NCBI RefSeq assembly: GCF_010731755.1
Contig: NZ_AP022589.1
Location: forward strand, 2,790,001 to 2,854,000
Source: Mycolicibacter minnesotensis
GTDB taxonomy: Bacteria > Actinomycetota > Actinomycetes > Mycobacteriales > Mycobacteriaceae
Direction: 5' to 3'
DNA length: 64,000 nucleotides
A program made the position numbers and the translations under genes. Positions 1 to 13,114 of this stretch are shown here, piece after piece. The notes below the pieces were generated by a model, which was given only the letters and a program-made list of their open reading frames with translations, had not been told where the DNA came from and made no database searches. The stretch's first letter is position 1. Every line of letters begins with the position of its first letter.

Positions 1-57
1 GCGTCTAGCCTGTCACTCCGCGCGCGTTCGCGGCAAAAGTGCGCGCAAATCCGTGAG

Positions 58-129
58 CTCCGTCGCCAGGACTCGAACCTGAACTATCTGAACCAAAATC
101 AGAGGTGCTGCCGATTACACCACGACGGA
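58..129 (-). tRNA. tRNA-Gln (anticodon UUG)
   Basis: Read on the minus strand, a full cloverleaf is visible. The 7-bp acceptor stem TCCGTCG pairs with CGACGGA, the T-arm contains GGTTCGAGTCC, and the five-base anticodon stem TCTGA/TCAGA encloses the loop TTTTGGT with anticodon TTG, which reads CAA (Gln). The discriminator base is G and CCA is not encoded. It is divergent from the downstream tetR gene. Confidence 0.95.
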
Positions 130-216
130 TCGGTGCTGCCCAGTGACTCTAGTCCAACGGACTACCCTGGTCGCGTGGCTGGTCTGGACAAGGACGGTCG
201 GGCGCCGCGAGCCCGG

Positions 217-819
217 ATGACAGGTAGCGAGCGCCGGCACCAACTGATCGATGTGGCCCGCTCATTGTTCGCCGAGCGGGGGTATGAGGGCACCTCGATC
301 GAGGAGATCGCGCAACGCGCGAATGTGTCCAAGCCGGTGGTCTATGAGCACTTCGGCGGCAAAGAGGGCCTGTACGCGGTGGTGGTCGACCGTGAGATGT
401 CGGCGTTGCTGGACGGCATCACCACGTCGCTGACCAAGGCCACCAACAACCAGTCCCGGCTGCGGGTGGAGCGGGTCGCGTTGGCCTTGCTGACCTACGT
501 CGACGAGCACACCGACGGGTTCCGCATTCTGATCCGCGACTCGCCGGCGTCGATCAGTTCGGGCACCTATTCGACTCTGCTCAATGACGCCATTGGTCAG
601 GTGTCGTCGATCCTGGCCGGCGACTTCGCCAAGCGTGGTCTGGACCCCGAGACCGCACCGCTGTACGCCCAGGCGCTGGTGGGTTCGGTGTCGATGACGG
701 CCCAGTGGTGGCTCGATGTCCGCGAACCCAAGAAGGAAGTGGTGGCCGCCCACCTGGTCAACCTGTGTTGGAACGGCTTGACGCACCTGGAGTCCGACCC
801 GACGCTGCACGACGAATAG
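217..819 (+). CDS. TetR/AcrR-family transcriptional regulator (Rv1019-like)
   Basis: One-component repressor-type regulator. The N-terminal helix-turn-helix is obvious: about residues 10-55 carry [20 protein letters not shown] followed by [17 protein letters not shown], the canonical TetR DNA-binding signature. The C-terminal half is the helical ligand and dimerisation domain, whose ligand cannot be read from sequence. The frame is open further upstream, with GTG at 175 and at 133. ATG217 gives 200 aa, close to the 197 aa I recall for M. tuberculosis Rv1019, so I use it; none of the starts has a strong ribosome-binding site. It precedes mfd by about 60 bp in the same direction, as in M. tuberculosis. 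The TetR assignment is very secure; the target genes are unknown. Confidence 0.9.
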   Translation: MTGSERRHQLIDVARSLFAERGYEGTSIEEIAQRANVSKPVVYEHFGGKEGLYAVVVDREMSALLDGITTSLTKATNNQSRLRVERVALALLTYVDEHTDGFRILIRDSPASISSGTYSTLLNDAIGQVSSILAGDFAKRGLDPETAPLYAQALVGSVSMTAQWWLDVREPKKEVVAAHLVNLCWNGLTHLESDPTLHDE

Positions 820-877
820 GGCATGCACCCAACGCATATCGGTGGCCCGCTGCGCACCGCTTAGAATTGCCCGCATC

Positions 878-4522
<3,645 letters not shown>

Positions 4523-4528
4523 GCCACG

Positions 4529-5422
4529 ATGACCGTCGTCCTGGTCGACCCCCGCCGGCCCTCACTGGTTCCGGTCGAAGCGCTGGCGCTGCTGGCCGGG
4601 GAGGTCGCCTACACCGAGGAACTGCCGATCGTGGTGCCGTGGTCGTTGCCGGCGGCGCGATCGGTGCTCTGCGGCGACTCGCAGGTGCAGGCTCCGGTGT
4701 TGCTGTCCTCGGACCGCAACCATCCCGACGTCGTTGCCCGGCTGGCCGCCGGTGACGCACTGATCGCGGCGCCGGATGCAGCACCCGGCGAGCGGCTGAT
4801 CGATGCGGTCGCCGTGATGGACCGACTGCGCAGCACCGGCCCGTGGGAGAGCGAGCAGACCCACGATTCGCTGCGCCGGTTCCTGCTGGAGGAGACCTAC
4901 GAACTGTTCGACGCGGTCCGCGGCGGCGACCCCGAGGAGCTGTGCGCCGAGCTCGGTGACGTGCTGCTGCAGGTGTTGTTCCATGCCCGCATCGCCGAGG
5001 ATGCGTCGGAGAACCCGTTTTCCATCGACGATGTAGCCGAGTCGCTGCTGCGCAAGCTGGGCAATCGGGCACCGGCGGTGCTGGCCGGCGAGGAGATCTC
5101 GGTGGCCGACCAGGTGGCGCAGTGGGAAGAGCGCAAGGCTCTGGAAAAGCAGTCGCGTGACTCGATCCTTGACGACCTGCCGACAGCTCAACCGGCCCTG
5201 GCGCTGGCCAGCAAGGTGCTGCAGCGGCTCGCCCGTGCCGGCGTGCCCGCAGATCTGATTCCCGCAGCGGTCACCAGCGTCACCGTCGCCGCCGGGGGTG
5301 ATGCCGAGAATGAGCTGCGCAGCGCGGTCTTGGACTTCATGGACACCGTGCGGTCCGTGGAAAAGGTGATCGACGGGGAGCCCACCGAAGACCAGTGGCG
5401 CGCCCACTGGCCGCAGGGGTAG
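4529..5422 (+). CDS. mazG: nucleoside triphosphate pyrophosphohydrolase MazG
   Basis: Hydrolyses non-canonical or oxidised NTPs to NMP and pyrophosphate (house-cleaning). The MazG signature is seen around residues 90-160: LRSTGPWESEQTHDSLRRFL, then LEETYELFDAV (the metal-binding ExxE region), followed by EELCAELGDVLLQVLFHA. A second, degenerate region with DQVAQWEERK follows, and the C-terminus is alanine-rich. The long N-terminal extension of about 85 residues is typical of mycobacterial MazG. ATG4529 lies 6 bp after the mfd stop. The following gene runs on the opposite strand, so the mfd-mazG unit ends here. Confidence 0.95.
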   Translation: MTVVLVDPRRPSLVPVEALALLAGEVAYTEELPIVVPWSLPAARSVLCGDSQVQAPVLLSSDRNHPDVVARLAAGDALIAAPDAAPGERLIDAVAVMDRLRSTGPWESEQTHDSLRRFLLEETYELFDAVRGGDPEELCAELGDVLLQVLFHARIAEDASENPFSIDDVAESLLRKLGNRAPAVLAGEEISVADQVAQWEERKALEKQSRDSILDDLPTAQPALALASKVLQRLARAGVPADLIPAAVTSVTVAAGGDAENELRSAVLDFMDTVRSVEKVIDGEPTEDQWRAHWPQG

Positions 5423-5449
5423 CCGCCACGCCCCTGCGCTCTGGCTCGA

Positions 5450-6967
5450 TCAGTGCGAGTGCTCGCCCCAACTGCCCGGAAGCATCGGGATCCGCGGCTC
5501 GGTGTCGAGTGCGTCACCGGTCAGCACGGCGATCCCGGCCGCCTGCCGGCCGGTCCCGGTCGCCGTCCCGGAAAAGCCCAGCGAGCCGGCGCCGGAATCC
5601 GAGACGCGTGGCGCGCTCGGGGGTCCATCCCACTCCGGCCTGACGTCGATGAACATGTCCAGGTATTCGTCGCCGAAGCCGCGCTGCTGGGCGCGCCGCC
5701 GCTGCCGGCGCTTGGCGGCCAGGCCCGTTGCCGTGGATTCATCGGGGGCGCCCTCGCCCGCCGACGCCTCTTCGCCGGCTGTGCGGGAACGCCGCGCAGC
5801 ACTGGGGCTACGGGCCGACGTGGCGGCACTGCTCACCAGGTACAGGCAGGATGTCGGCCCGAATCCGACTCCCGGGCCCCCGCCCGCCGCGCCGCCGCCG
5901 GCCGGCAGGCCAGCACTGGCGGTGCTCGGCGCTGTCGGACCCGCCGAGGAGATCGGGTCCGCGCAGGCACACGCCTCGGCGCCGGCCGGCACGGGGATGC
6001 TGGCGGGGAGCGACGGGCTGACGCTGCCCATCGGGATCGGCGGGGTCGGTTCTGGCGCCTGGTCGGCGCCGGCGGCCCCGATCGCCCCGAGCGCGCCGAG
6101 GCCGGCGGCGGCGGCGAGCGCGGGCGCCGCGGCCAGCATGATCGGGATCGCCAGCTGAACGGCGATCTGACCCATCGGCCACACCAGCATCAGCGTGTGG
6201 AAGGTGGTCCATCCCAGCGCCCCGGCCAGAATCGGCGTCATCCCTGGGATCTGCAGCAGCATCTGGGTGACCGAGCTGGCGAACGGAAACGCCTCGATCG
6301 GATATCCGTCGACGCCCAGTTGCGACCACAGCCAGCGGGCGATCGGGTCCGCGAAGCCCATGTTGTACTGCTTGAGCAGGTCGGCGATCTGCTGTTCCAG
6401 GCTCGGAGCGGCGGCCTGCGCAGTGCCCGGGGTCACGATCGGCGGCGCGGAAGCCGCCGCTGGAACCGAGGTCAGAGCCGTTGTCGCGACGGCGTGATAG
6501 ACGGTCATCATCTCCGCGGCCTGAATCCACATCCGGACGTAGTCGGCTTCGTTCACCGCGATCGGGATGGCATTGATGCCGAAGAAGTTCGTGGCGACCA
6601 GCGTCGCGTGTACGGCGTGGTTGGCGCCCAACTCGGCCAGCGTGGGCATGCCTGCCAGCGCGGCGGTGTAGGCCGCGGCGGCGGTCTGATGCAGGCTTGC
6701 CGCGCTTGCGGTCTGGGCGGAGCTCTCGATCAGCCAGCTCAGGTAGGGCAGGTGTGCGGCCGCGTACTGCTGGGCGCTGGGCCCCTGCCAGCTACCGGCC
6801 CGCACTCCGGCCAGGACCGCGTCGAGTTCGGCGGCCACCTCGGCGTATTCGGCGCTGATCGCCAAGTACGCCGACGCCGTCTCCAGCAGCGGGCCGGCGC
6901 CTGGCCCCGCGCTGAGCAGCGCAGAGTGCACCTCCGGAGGTGACGCCAGCCAGACCGGTGCGGTCAT
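5450..6967 (-). CDS. PPE family protein, PPW subfamily
   Basis: The N-terminal PPE domain starts [20 protein letters not shown] and carries a WxG-type element ([11 protein letters not shown]), so it is expected to pair with a PE protein and be exported by a type VII (ESX) system. The C-terminus has the PPW-type tail [17 protein letters not shown] and ends near [10 protein letters not shown], matching PxxPxxW. The length is 505 aa. The same frame stays open upstream to 7555, but that extension is the antisense shadow of the zinc-finger gene and lacks PPE character, so ATG6967 is the start. No PE gene is adjacent. In M. tuberculosis mazG and lpqU are neighbours, so this gene belongs to an insertion at that point. 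Confidence 0.93.
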   Translation of the reverse strand: MTAPVWLASPPEVHSALLSAGPGAGPLLETASAYLAISAEYAEVAAELDAVLAGVRAGSWQGPSAQQYAAAHLPYLSWLIESSAQTASAASLHQTAAAAYTAALAGMPTLAELGANHAVHATLVATNFFGINAIPIAVNEADYVRMWIQAAEMMTVYHAVATTALTSVPAAASAPPIVTPGTAQAAAPSLEQQIADLLKQYNMGFADPIARWLWSQLGVDGYPIEAFPFASSVTQMLLQIPGMTPILAGALGWTTFHTLMLVWPMGQIAVQLAIPIMLAAAPALAAAAGLGALGAIGAAGADQAPEPTPPIPMGSVSPSLPASIPVPAGAEACACADPISSAGPTAPSTASAGLPAGGGAAGGGPGVGFGPTSCLYLVSSAATSARSPSAARRSRTAGEEASAGEGAPDESTATGLAAKRRQRRRAQQRGFGDEYLDMFIDVRPEWDGPPSAPRVSDSGAGSLGFSGTATGTGRQAAGIAVLTGDALDTEPRIPMLPGSWGEHSH

Positions 6968-7073
6968 GGGGCACCGGCCTCCCCGACGGTGTATGGCGTT
7001 GTTCGCACAGTTAGTAGTCGCGTCCCGATCCGGGTTGGTTCCATCCCGGAGAATCTTTGTGCCGGGGCGCGGA

Positions 7074-8465
7074 ATGAGCGACGATGTCGGCATGCGGTGC
7101 GAGGTGGTGCGCGAGACACTGTCGTCGCTGCTCGACGGTGAGCAGCAGGAGTTGCCTGCCCAGCAGGTGGACGCGCACCTCGCGTCGTGCCGCGGCTGCC
7201 GGCGGTGGCTGGTGGGCGCGGCGGCCCAAGCCCGCCGCCTCACCGAGATCGACAGTGGGACCGACGTGCGGTCCGGCCCAGACCTGGCCGCGGAGATTCT
7301 GGCTGCCGCCGGGGTGACGTCAGTCACCGCCCGGATCACCACCCCTCGCCCGATGAAGTGGAGCTTCCGGCGGGTGGCGTTGATCGGCGTTGGGGTGTTC
7401 CAGGTGGCCATGGCGGCCATCCAGATCGCCGGGGTGGATTTCGGCATGGTGTCGGCGCACGGGCATGGGCACGGTGCCGCCACCGGAGCGCATTTGCTGC
7501 ACGAGTCCACCGCATGGTTGTTGGCCCTGGGCGGGGCGATGATCGCGGCAGGCATCTGGCCCGCGGTGGCCGCCGGCGTCGCTGCGATCGCCGGGGTCTA
7601 CGCCCTGGCTCTGGGTGGCTACGTGGCCATCGACGCCTACCACGGTCAGGTGACGGCGGCACGGGTCGCCAGCCACCTACCGGTGCTGGTGGGTCTGGTA
7701 TTCGCTTTGCTGGTGGCGCGTCAACGCCAGGGTGGTGCGGGCTCGTCCGCCGCCCGGGACGACGCGGCCATCGCACACGTCGGGGTGTCTCCGGCAGTGG
7801 CCGCCGGGCGCGGCCGGCGCCGCCATCTGCGGTCGGTCAATGGCGTCGACGGCCCTACGACCATGCGTCGTAATGGTGCTGTGGACCCGCTAGGGTGTGT
7901 GTTCATGGCGGGTGCAGATCGGGTCGACGACGACGTTGTCACCGCCCTCGCCGTGGCCGCCGCCGCCGGGGATCCCCGCGCGCTGGAGGCCTTCATCAAG
8001 GCGACCCAGCACGACGTCTGGCGATTCGTGGCCTACCTGTTCGACGGTGTCAGCGCCGACGACCTGACCCAGGAGACCTTCCTGCGGGCGATCAGCGCCA
8101 TCCCGCGATTCGCCGGCCGTTCCAGTGCCCGGACCTGGCTGCTGGCCATCGCCCGCCGGGTGGTCGCCGACCACATCCGTTACCTCAAGTCACGCCCGCG
8201 TACCGCCCCGGGCGCCGACCCCGAGCTGCTGCTCGACCGCGACCGGCCCTCGCGCGGGTTCGAGGACGTCGTCGAGGTGACCGCGCTCATCGCCGGCCTG
8301 TCGACCGACCAGCGTGAGGCGTTGCTGCTGACCCAGCTGTTCGGCCTGTCCTACAACGACGCCGCCGCGGTCTGCGGTTGCCCGGTGGGCACCATCAGGT
8401 CCCGGGTGGCACGTGCGCGTGACGCGCTGCTCGCCGATCCGGAGCGCGGTGAGCTGACCGGTTAG
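7074..8465 (+). CDS. zf-HC2 membrane protein, open in frame into SigC (apparent fusion)
   Basis: The first roughly 275 codons encode an anti-sigma-like protein. An HxxxCxxC zinc-finger motif ([11 protein letters not shown]) near residues 37-45 is followed by membrane segments around [52 protein letters not shown] and [13 protein letters not shown], with a His-rich GHGHG loop between the first two. No stop codon separates this frame from sigC, which begins at ATG7905 in the same frame, so the whole is one 463-aa ORF. Known facts: HC2 zinc fingers bind and restrain ECF sigma factors, and M. tuberculosis SigC has no adjacent anti-sigma factor. Inference: either a real membrane-tethered sigma fusion or two genes joined by loss of a stop; a TAA at 7871 in another frame would end the first gene after a one-base indel. 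Confidence 0.7.
   Translation: MSDDVGMRCEVVRETLSSLLDGEQQELPAQQVDAHLASCRGCRRWLVGAAAQARRLTEIDSGTDVRSGPDLAAEILAAAGVTSVTARITTPRPMKWSFRRVALIGVGVFQVAMAAIQIAGVDFGMVSAHGHGHGAATGAHLLHESTAWLLALGGAMIAAGIWPAVAAGVAAIAGVYALALGGYVAIDAYHGQVTAARVASHLPVLVGLVFALLVARQRQGGAGSSAARDDAAIAHVGVSPAVAAGRGRRRHLRSVNGVDGPTTMRRNGAVDPLGCVFMAGADRVDDDVVTALAVAAAAGDPRALEAFIKATQHDVWRFVAYLFDGVSADDLTQETFLRAISAIPRFAGRSSARTWLLAIARRVVADHIRYLKSRPRTAPGADPELLLDRDRPSRGFEDVVEVTALIAGLSTDQREALLLTQLFGLSYNDAAAVCGCPVGTIRSRVARARDALLADPERGELTG
7905..8465 (+). CDS. sigC: ECF RNA polymerase sigma factor SigC
   Basis: 186 aa from ATG7905, almost the length of M. tuberculosis SigC (185 aa). Region 2 contains [27 protein letters not shown] and [20 protein letters not shown]. 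Region 4 contains [20 protein letters not shown] and the recognition-helix stretch [18 protein letters not shown]. It is a compact ECF sigma lacking region 3. It lies inside the longer in-frame ORF that starts at 7074, so it could be made from its own start, as part of a fusion, or both. There is no strong ribosome-binding site immediately before ATG7905. In M. tuberculosis sigC sits beside blaC and cobK, so the location here is different. Confidence 0.88.
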   Translation: MAGADRVDDDVVTALAVAAAAGDPRALEAFIKATQHDVWRFVAYLFDGVSADDLTQETFLRAISAIPRFAGRSSARTWLLAIARRVVADHIRYLKSRPRTAPGADPELLLDRDRPSRGFEDVVEVTALIAGLSTDQREALLLTQLFGLSYNDAAAVCGCPVGTIRSRVARARDALLADPERGELTG

Positions 8466-8599
8466 CCCGACCGGATCCATGCAGGTGGAACCGCATATTG
8501 CAGGCCCGTGGAGCCGTCCGCGTAGTTGGTGGGGCCTCGATCGTGGATCAGTCATGGAACGATGGACGCAAAACCATAGATTCGAGGCTGGGGAGATCG

Positions 8600-9334
8600 G
8601 TGTCGGCGCTACGTTGGCTGCGCACTGCCGCTGTCGTGGGCGCGACGGCGGTGCTCCTTGCATCCAGCTGCAGCTGGCAGCTCGGTAATCCGATCCCGCA
8701 GGGCGTGCCGCCGCCGCCCGGGGACCCCGTGCCGCCGGTGAGCACCAACGTGGCCAAGGGCCGGCCCGCAGACCAGCTCTATCACTGGGCCGCGGAGCGG
8801 GCGCCGCTGCTGGGAATTCCGATCACCGCGCTGGAGGCCTACGCCTATGCCGCGCGGGTCGCAGAGGTGGAGAACCCGAACTGCCACCTGGGCTGGACCA
8901 CCCTGGCGGGGATCGGTCAGATCGAGAGTCATCACGGCCAGTACAACAACGCCACCGTGGATCGCAACGGCGACGTGCGGCCCAAGATCCGGGGTGTGCG
9001 GCTCGACGGCTCCGGGGGCAACCTGCACATCGTGGAGGAGGTCGATCCGGATCTGGCCGACGACGACGGTGTGGTCCGGGCGATGGGCCCCATGCAGTTC
9101 ATTCCCGAGACCTGGCGCCTCTACGGCGTCGATGCCAACAACGACGGGATTGTGAGCCCGGACAACATCGACGACGCCGCGCTGTCCGCGGCCGGTTATC
9201 TGTGTTGGCGCGGCAAGGACCTGGCCACACCCAAGGGCTGGATGACGGCGTTGATGGCCTACAACGAGTCGGAGGTCTATGCCCGCGCGGTGCGGGATTG
9301 GGCCGCCGCGTACGCGGCCGGCCGCCCGTTGTGA
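8600..9334 (+). CDS. lpqU: lipoprotein LpqU, lytic murein transglycosylase-like
   Basis: Predicted cell-wall hydrolase of the SLT/MltB-like transglycosylase fold. The N-terminus has a hydrophobic signal (TAAVVGATAVLLASSC) ending in a lipobox, so it should be a lipoprotein. The catalytic domain contains GWTTLAGIGQIESHHGQY with the conserved Glu, and later AMGPMQFIPETWRLYG and GYLCWRGKDL. GTG8600 is preferred over the longer frame from 8498 because GGGGAGA at 8590-8596 gives good ribosome-binding spacing and the resulting 244 aa match LpqU of M. tuberculosis (243 aa). It lies upstream of eno, as in Rv1022-Rv1023. Confidence 0.9.
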   Translation: MSALRWLRTAAVVGATAVLLASSCSWQLGNPIPQGVPPPPGDPVPPVSTNVAKGRPADQLYHWAAERAPLLGIPITALEAYAYAARVAEVENPNCHLGWTTLAGIGQIESHHGQYNNATVDRNGDVRPKIRGVRLDGSGGNLHIVEEVDPDLADDDGVVRAMGPMQFIPETWRLYGVDANNDGIVSPDNIDDAALSAAGYLCWRGKDLATPKGWMTALMAYNESEVYARAVRDWAAAYAAGRPL

Positions 9335-9359
9335 CATAGGTGGTAGGTCCCACCGTTAG

Positions 9360-10709
<1,350 letters not shown>

Positions 10710-10727
10710 CAGCCAGGGGCCGCTGCC

Positions 10728-11372
10728 ATGTCCGATCCGAAACGGCCTGACGCCAAGCGGCGTGCCGCGCCGTCGCGGCCGGGACGGGGCGGCGAGACCG
10801 AACGTGCGCGCCCGCGCCCCGGGCCGGCGGTGCGGCGTGGGGCGAGCGCCTCGCGTACCCCACCGCCGTCACCGGCAGGAGCGGTCAAGAGGGCCTTTGC
10901 GGCGGCGGCCGAGCAGAGCTCGGAGCTTCGGGTGGGCTTCACCGCCCGGCGTGCGGTCATCCTGGCGGCGGTCATGTGTGTGCTCACCCTGACCGTGGCC
11001 GGGCCGGTCCGCACGTTCTTCGCCCAGCACGCGGAGATGAAACAGCAGTCCCAATTGGAGAACACCCTGCACGACCAGATCACCGACCTGCAGCAACAGA
11101 AGGCCGCCTTGGAGGACCCCGCGCACATCCGCGCGCAGGCCCGCCAGCGGCTCGGCTTCGTCATGCCCGGCGAGATTCCCTACCAGGTCCAGCTGCCCGG
11201 GGCCGCGCAGATTCCGGGAGAACCGGGCGCCGAGGCCGCGCCGGCCCCCAGCGATGACCCCTGGTACACGGCGCTGTGGCACACCATCGCCGACGCGCCG
11301 CACCCTGTGCCGGTAGCGCCAGGCCCACCCGAGCTCCCCGCCCTGCCCGTGCCGGCGGTGCCCGGTGGTTGA
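10728..11372 (+). CDS. FtsB/DivIC-family septum formation protein (Rv1024-like)
   Basis: Divisome component of the FtsL-FtsB-FtsQ type. A long, basic and proline-rich cytoplasmic N-terminus of about 70 residues is followed by one membrane helix (AVILAAVMCVLTLTVAGPV, about residues 77-95). Next comes a periplasmic coiled coil (QQSQLENTLHDQITDLQQQK) with the family motif ARQRLGFVMPGEIPY. The C-terminal tail is rich in Pro and Ala. The start is ATG10728, 18 bp downstream of eno. It overlaps the next gene by 8 bp, which indicates translational coupling. Confidence 0.9.
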   Translation: MSDPKRPDAKRRAAPSRPGRGGETERARPRPGPAVRRGASASRTPPPSPAGAVKRAFAAAAEQSSELRVGFTARRAVILAAVMCVLTLTVAGPVRTFFAQHAEMKQQSQLENTLHDQITDLQQQKAALEDPAHIRAQARQRLGFVMPGEIPYQVQLPGAAQIPGEPGAEAAPAPSDDPWYTALWHTIADAPHPVPVAPGPPELPALPVPAVPGG

Positions 11373-11856
11373 TCCCGCGGACCTGGAAGCGGTGGGCCGG
11401 CAGTTGGGCCGCGAACCCCGAGGCGTCCTGGAGATCGCCTATCGCTGCCCCAATGGGGAGCCGGCGGTGGTGAAGACGGCACCGAAATTGCCTGACGGAA
11501 CGCCGTTTCCCACGCTGTACTACCTGACCCTGCCTGCGCTGACGGCCGCGGCCAGTCGGCTGGAGTCCGCGGGTCTGATGGCCCTGATGACCGAACGGTT
11601 GCAGCACGATCCCGACGTGGCCACCGCCTACCGGGCTGCCCACGAGTCCTACCTGGCCGAACGAGATGCGATCGAGCCGCTGGGCACCACGTTCACCGGT
11701 GGCGGCATGCCCGACCGGGTCAAGTGCCTGCACGTGCTGATGGCGCACGCCCTGGCCAAGGGGCGCGGCGTCAACCCGTTCGGTGACGAGGCGCTGGCCA
11801 TTCTGGCTGCCGAGCCCGCGATGGCCGGGATTCTGGTGCCGCAGGACTGGCTGTGA
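11365..11856 (+). CDS. DUF501 family protein (Rv1025-like)
   Basis: 163-aa cytoplasmic protein of the actinobacterial DUF501 family, typically found between the ftsB-like gene and ppx. Visible conserved stretches are PKLPDGTPFPTLYYLTLP near the middle and DRVKCLHVLMAHALAKG later; the latter has the Cys and His typical of the family. No enzymatic function is established. GTG11365 overlaps the preceding stop by 8 bp, and its own stop overlaps the ppx start, so the three genes are tightly coupled. Confidence 0.9.
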   Translation: MVDPADLEAVGRQLGREPRGVLEIAYRCPNGEPAVVKTAPKLPDGTPFPTLYYLTLPALTAAASRLESAGLMALMTERLQHDPDVATAYRAAHESYLAERDAIEPLGTTFTGGGMPDRVKCLHVLMAHALAKGRGVNPFGDEALAILAAEPAMAGILVPQDWL

Positions 11857-12806
11857 GCGGGCCGATGCGCATTGCGGGAATCGACTGCGGAACCAACTCG
11901 ATCCGCCTGTTGATCGCGGAGCCGGCAGGCGGCCGGTTGCGCGATGTGCACCGCGAGATGCGCATCGTCCGGCTGGGTGAGGGGGTCGACGCCACCGGTC
12001 AGTTCGCCCCCGAGGCGCTGATGCGCACCCGCGCCGCGTTGACCGACTATGCCGATCTTCTTGTGGCCCATGGTGTTTCCCGGGTGCGGATGGTGGCGAC
12101 GTCGGCAACCCGCGACGCGGCCAACCGTGACGTGTTCTTTGCCATGACAGCGCAGGTGCTGGGCAGGGCCGTCGCGGGGGCGGTCGCCGAGGTGATCACC
12201 GGGCAGCAGGAGGCGCAGCTGTCCTTTGACGGTGCGGTGGGCGAATTGGACAGTGCCGATGGCCCGTTCGTGGTTGTCGACCTCGGGGGTGGATCCACCG
12301 AGGTGGTGTTGGGTGATCCGGACGCCGGGGTCTCGGCCAGCTATTCCGCCAACGTCGGCTGCGTTCGGCTGACCGAACGATGCCTGCACTCGGATCCGCC
12401 GACGGACGCCGAGGTGGCCGCCGCCCGTGAGGTGGCCCGGGAGTTGCTCGGTGAGGCCTTGAAGGTGGTTCCGGTGCAGCAGGCCCGCACCTGGGTGGGC
12501 GTGGCCGGCACCATGACGACACTGGCAGCGCTGGCGCTGCGCCTGCCCGAATACGACTCGGCCGCAATTCATCTGTCCCGGATCGGCTTCGAGGACCTGG
12601 TGGCGGGCTGCGATCAGCTGATCGGGATGAGCCGTGTGCAGCGGGCTGCGCTGGGTCCGATGCATCCCGGCCGAGTCGACGTGATCGGCGGTGGAGCCAT
12701 CGTGGTGCAGGAGCTGGCCCGCGTCCTGGCTGAGCGCGCCGGAATCGCGGAGCTCGTGGTCAGCGAACACGACATTCTGGACGGCATCGTTCTCTCCATC
12801 GCCTGA
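11853..12806 (+). CDS. exopolyphosphatase, Ppx/GppA family (Rv1026-like)
   Basis: Hydrolyses polyphosphate or pppGpp. It has the ASKHA-fold phosphate-binding loops RIAGIDCGTNSIRLLIAE at the N-terminus and VVDLGGGSTEVVLGD near residue 140. A further ATP-type loop is VIGGGAIVVQELARVL near the C-terminus. 317 aa from GTG11853, whose GTGA overlaps the DUF501 stop; ATG11865 (MRIAGIDCG) is an alternative start. M. tuberculosis Rv1026 is about the same length. It ends the ftsB-DUF501-ppx unit and is followed by the kdp promoter region. Confidence 0.93.
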   Translation: MSGPMRIAGIDCGTNSIRLLIAEPAGGRLRDVHREMRIVRLGEGVDATGQFAPEALMRTRAALTDYADLLVAHGVSRVRMVATSATRDAANRDVFFAMTAQVLGRAVAGAVAEVITGQQEAQLSFDGAVGELDSADGPFVVVDLGGGSTEVVLGDPDAGVSASYSANVGCVRLTERCLHSDPPTDAEVAAAREVARELLGEALKVVPVQQARTWVGVAGTMTTLAALALRLPEYDSAAIHLSRIGFEDLVAGCDQLIGMSRVQRAALGPMHPGRVDVIGGGAIVVQELARVLAERAGIAELVVSEHDILDGIVLSIA

Positions 12807-12822
12807 CGGTCTGTCGGGGTGC

Positions 12823-12870
12823 GTTACCGGTCCGTAAAGGTCGCCGCGTCGAGCGTAAAGAAACCGTCAA
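12823..12870 (+). promoter_or_regulatory. candidate response-regulator operator upstream of kdpF
   Basis: Four similar half-sites: GTTAC at 12823, GTAAA at 12834, GTAAA at 12855 and GTCAA at 12866. Start-to-start spacing is 11, 21 and 11 bp, that is, one, two and one helical turns on one DNA face, the usual pattern for OmpR/PhoB-class regulators such as KdpE. The last half-site is 75 bp before the first small kdp ORF. Assignment to KdpE is inference from position. Confidence 0.5.
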
Positions 12871-12944
12871 CGGTCGCTGCCCTGGCTGCGCACCGGGTCT
12901 AGCTTCGTGGCAGACCCGGTCGGGTTCGGCGAGAAGGAGAACGC

Positions 12945-13028
12945 GTGGCTGTCCTGGCCTATCTGGCGCTGACGGTGCTGATCTTCGTCGTCCTCGGCGC
13001 AGCCCTGAAGCTGGCCGAGCGGCTATGA
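12945..13028 (+). CDS. 27-aa single-span membrane peptide at head of kdp operon
   Basis: GTG12945 opens a 27-codon frame beginning MAVLAYLALTVLIFVVLG and ending in KLAERL. It is essentially one transmembrane helix with a short charged tail. A strong ribosome-binding site (GAGAAGGAGA at 12931-12940) precedes it, and its stop overlaps the start of the kdpF-like ORF (ATGA). It resembles KdpF in size and topology but not clearly in sequence. It may be a second accessory peptide of the Kdp pump or a translational leader. It is too short for homology to prove function; the ribosome-binding site and coupling are the evidence for expression. Confidence 0.6.
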   Translation: MAVLAYLALTVLIFVVLGAALKLAERL

Positions 13029-13114
13029 GCATCGCCAATGTGGTCGGCCTGGCGCTGACCGTGCTGGTGCTCGCGCTCCTGGTCGCGGCACTGTTGTTTC
13101 CGGAAGGGTTCTGA
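13025..13114 (+). CDS. kdpF: potassium-transporting ATPase small subunit KdpF
   Basis: 29-aa single-helix peptide (MSIANVVGLALTVLVLALL...) ending in LLFPEGF. The C-terminal FPE(K/G)F matches the KdpF ending, and I recall M. tuberculosis KdpF as about 30 aa with a similar end. KdpF stabilises the KdpABC P-type ATPase complex in the membrane. ATG13025 overlaps the preceding peptide's stop, and kdpA begins immediately after the stop at 13115, so translation of all three is coupled. Confidence 0.85.
   Translation: MSIANVVGLALTVLVLALLVAALLFPEGF

Noticed and set aside
6968..7555. N-terminal extension of the PPE-PPW frame
   Set aside because: PPE homology begins at ATG6967; the extension is antisense to the zinc-finger gene.
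12807..12944. Riboswitch (such as a c-di-AMP type) before kdp
   Set aside because: The leader is only 138 bp and most of it is occupied by the half-site array; no conserved riboswitch core is seen.
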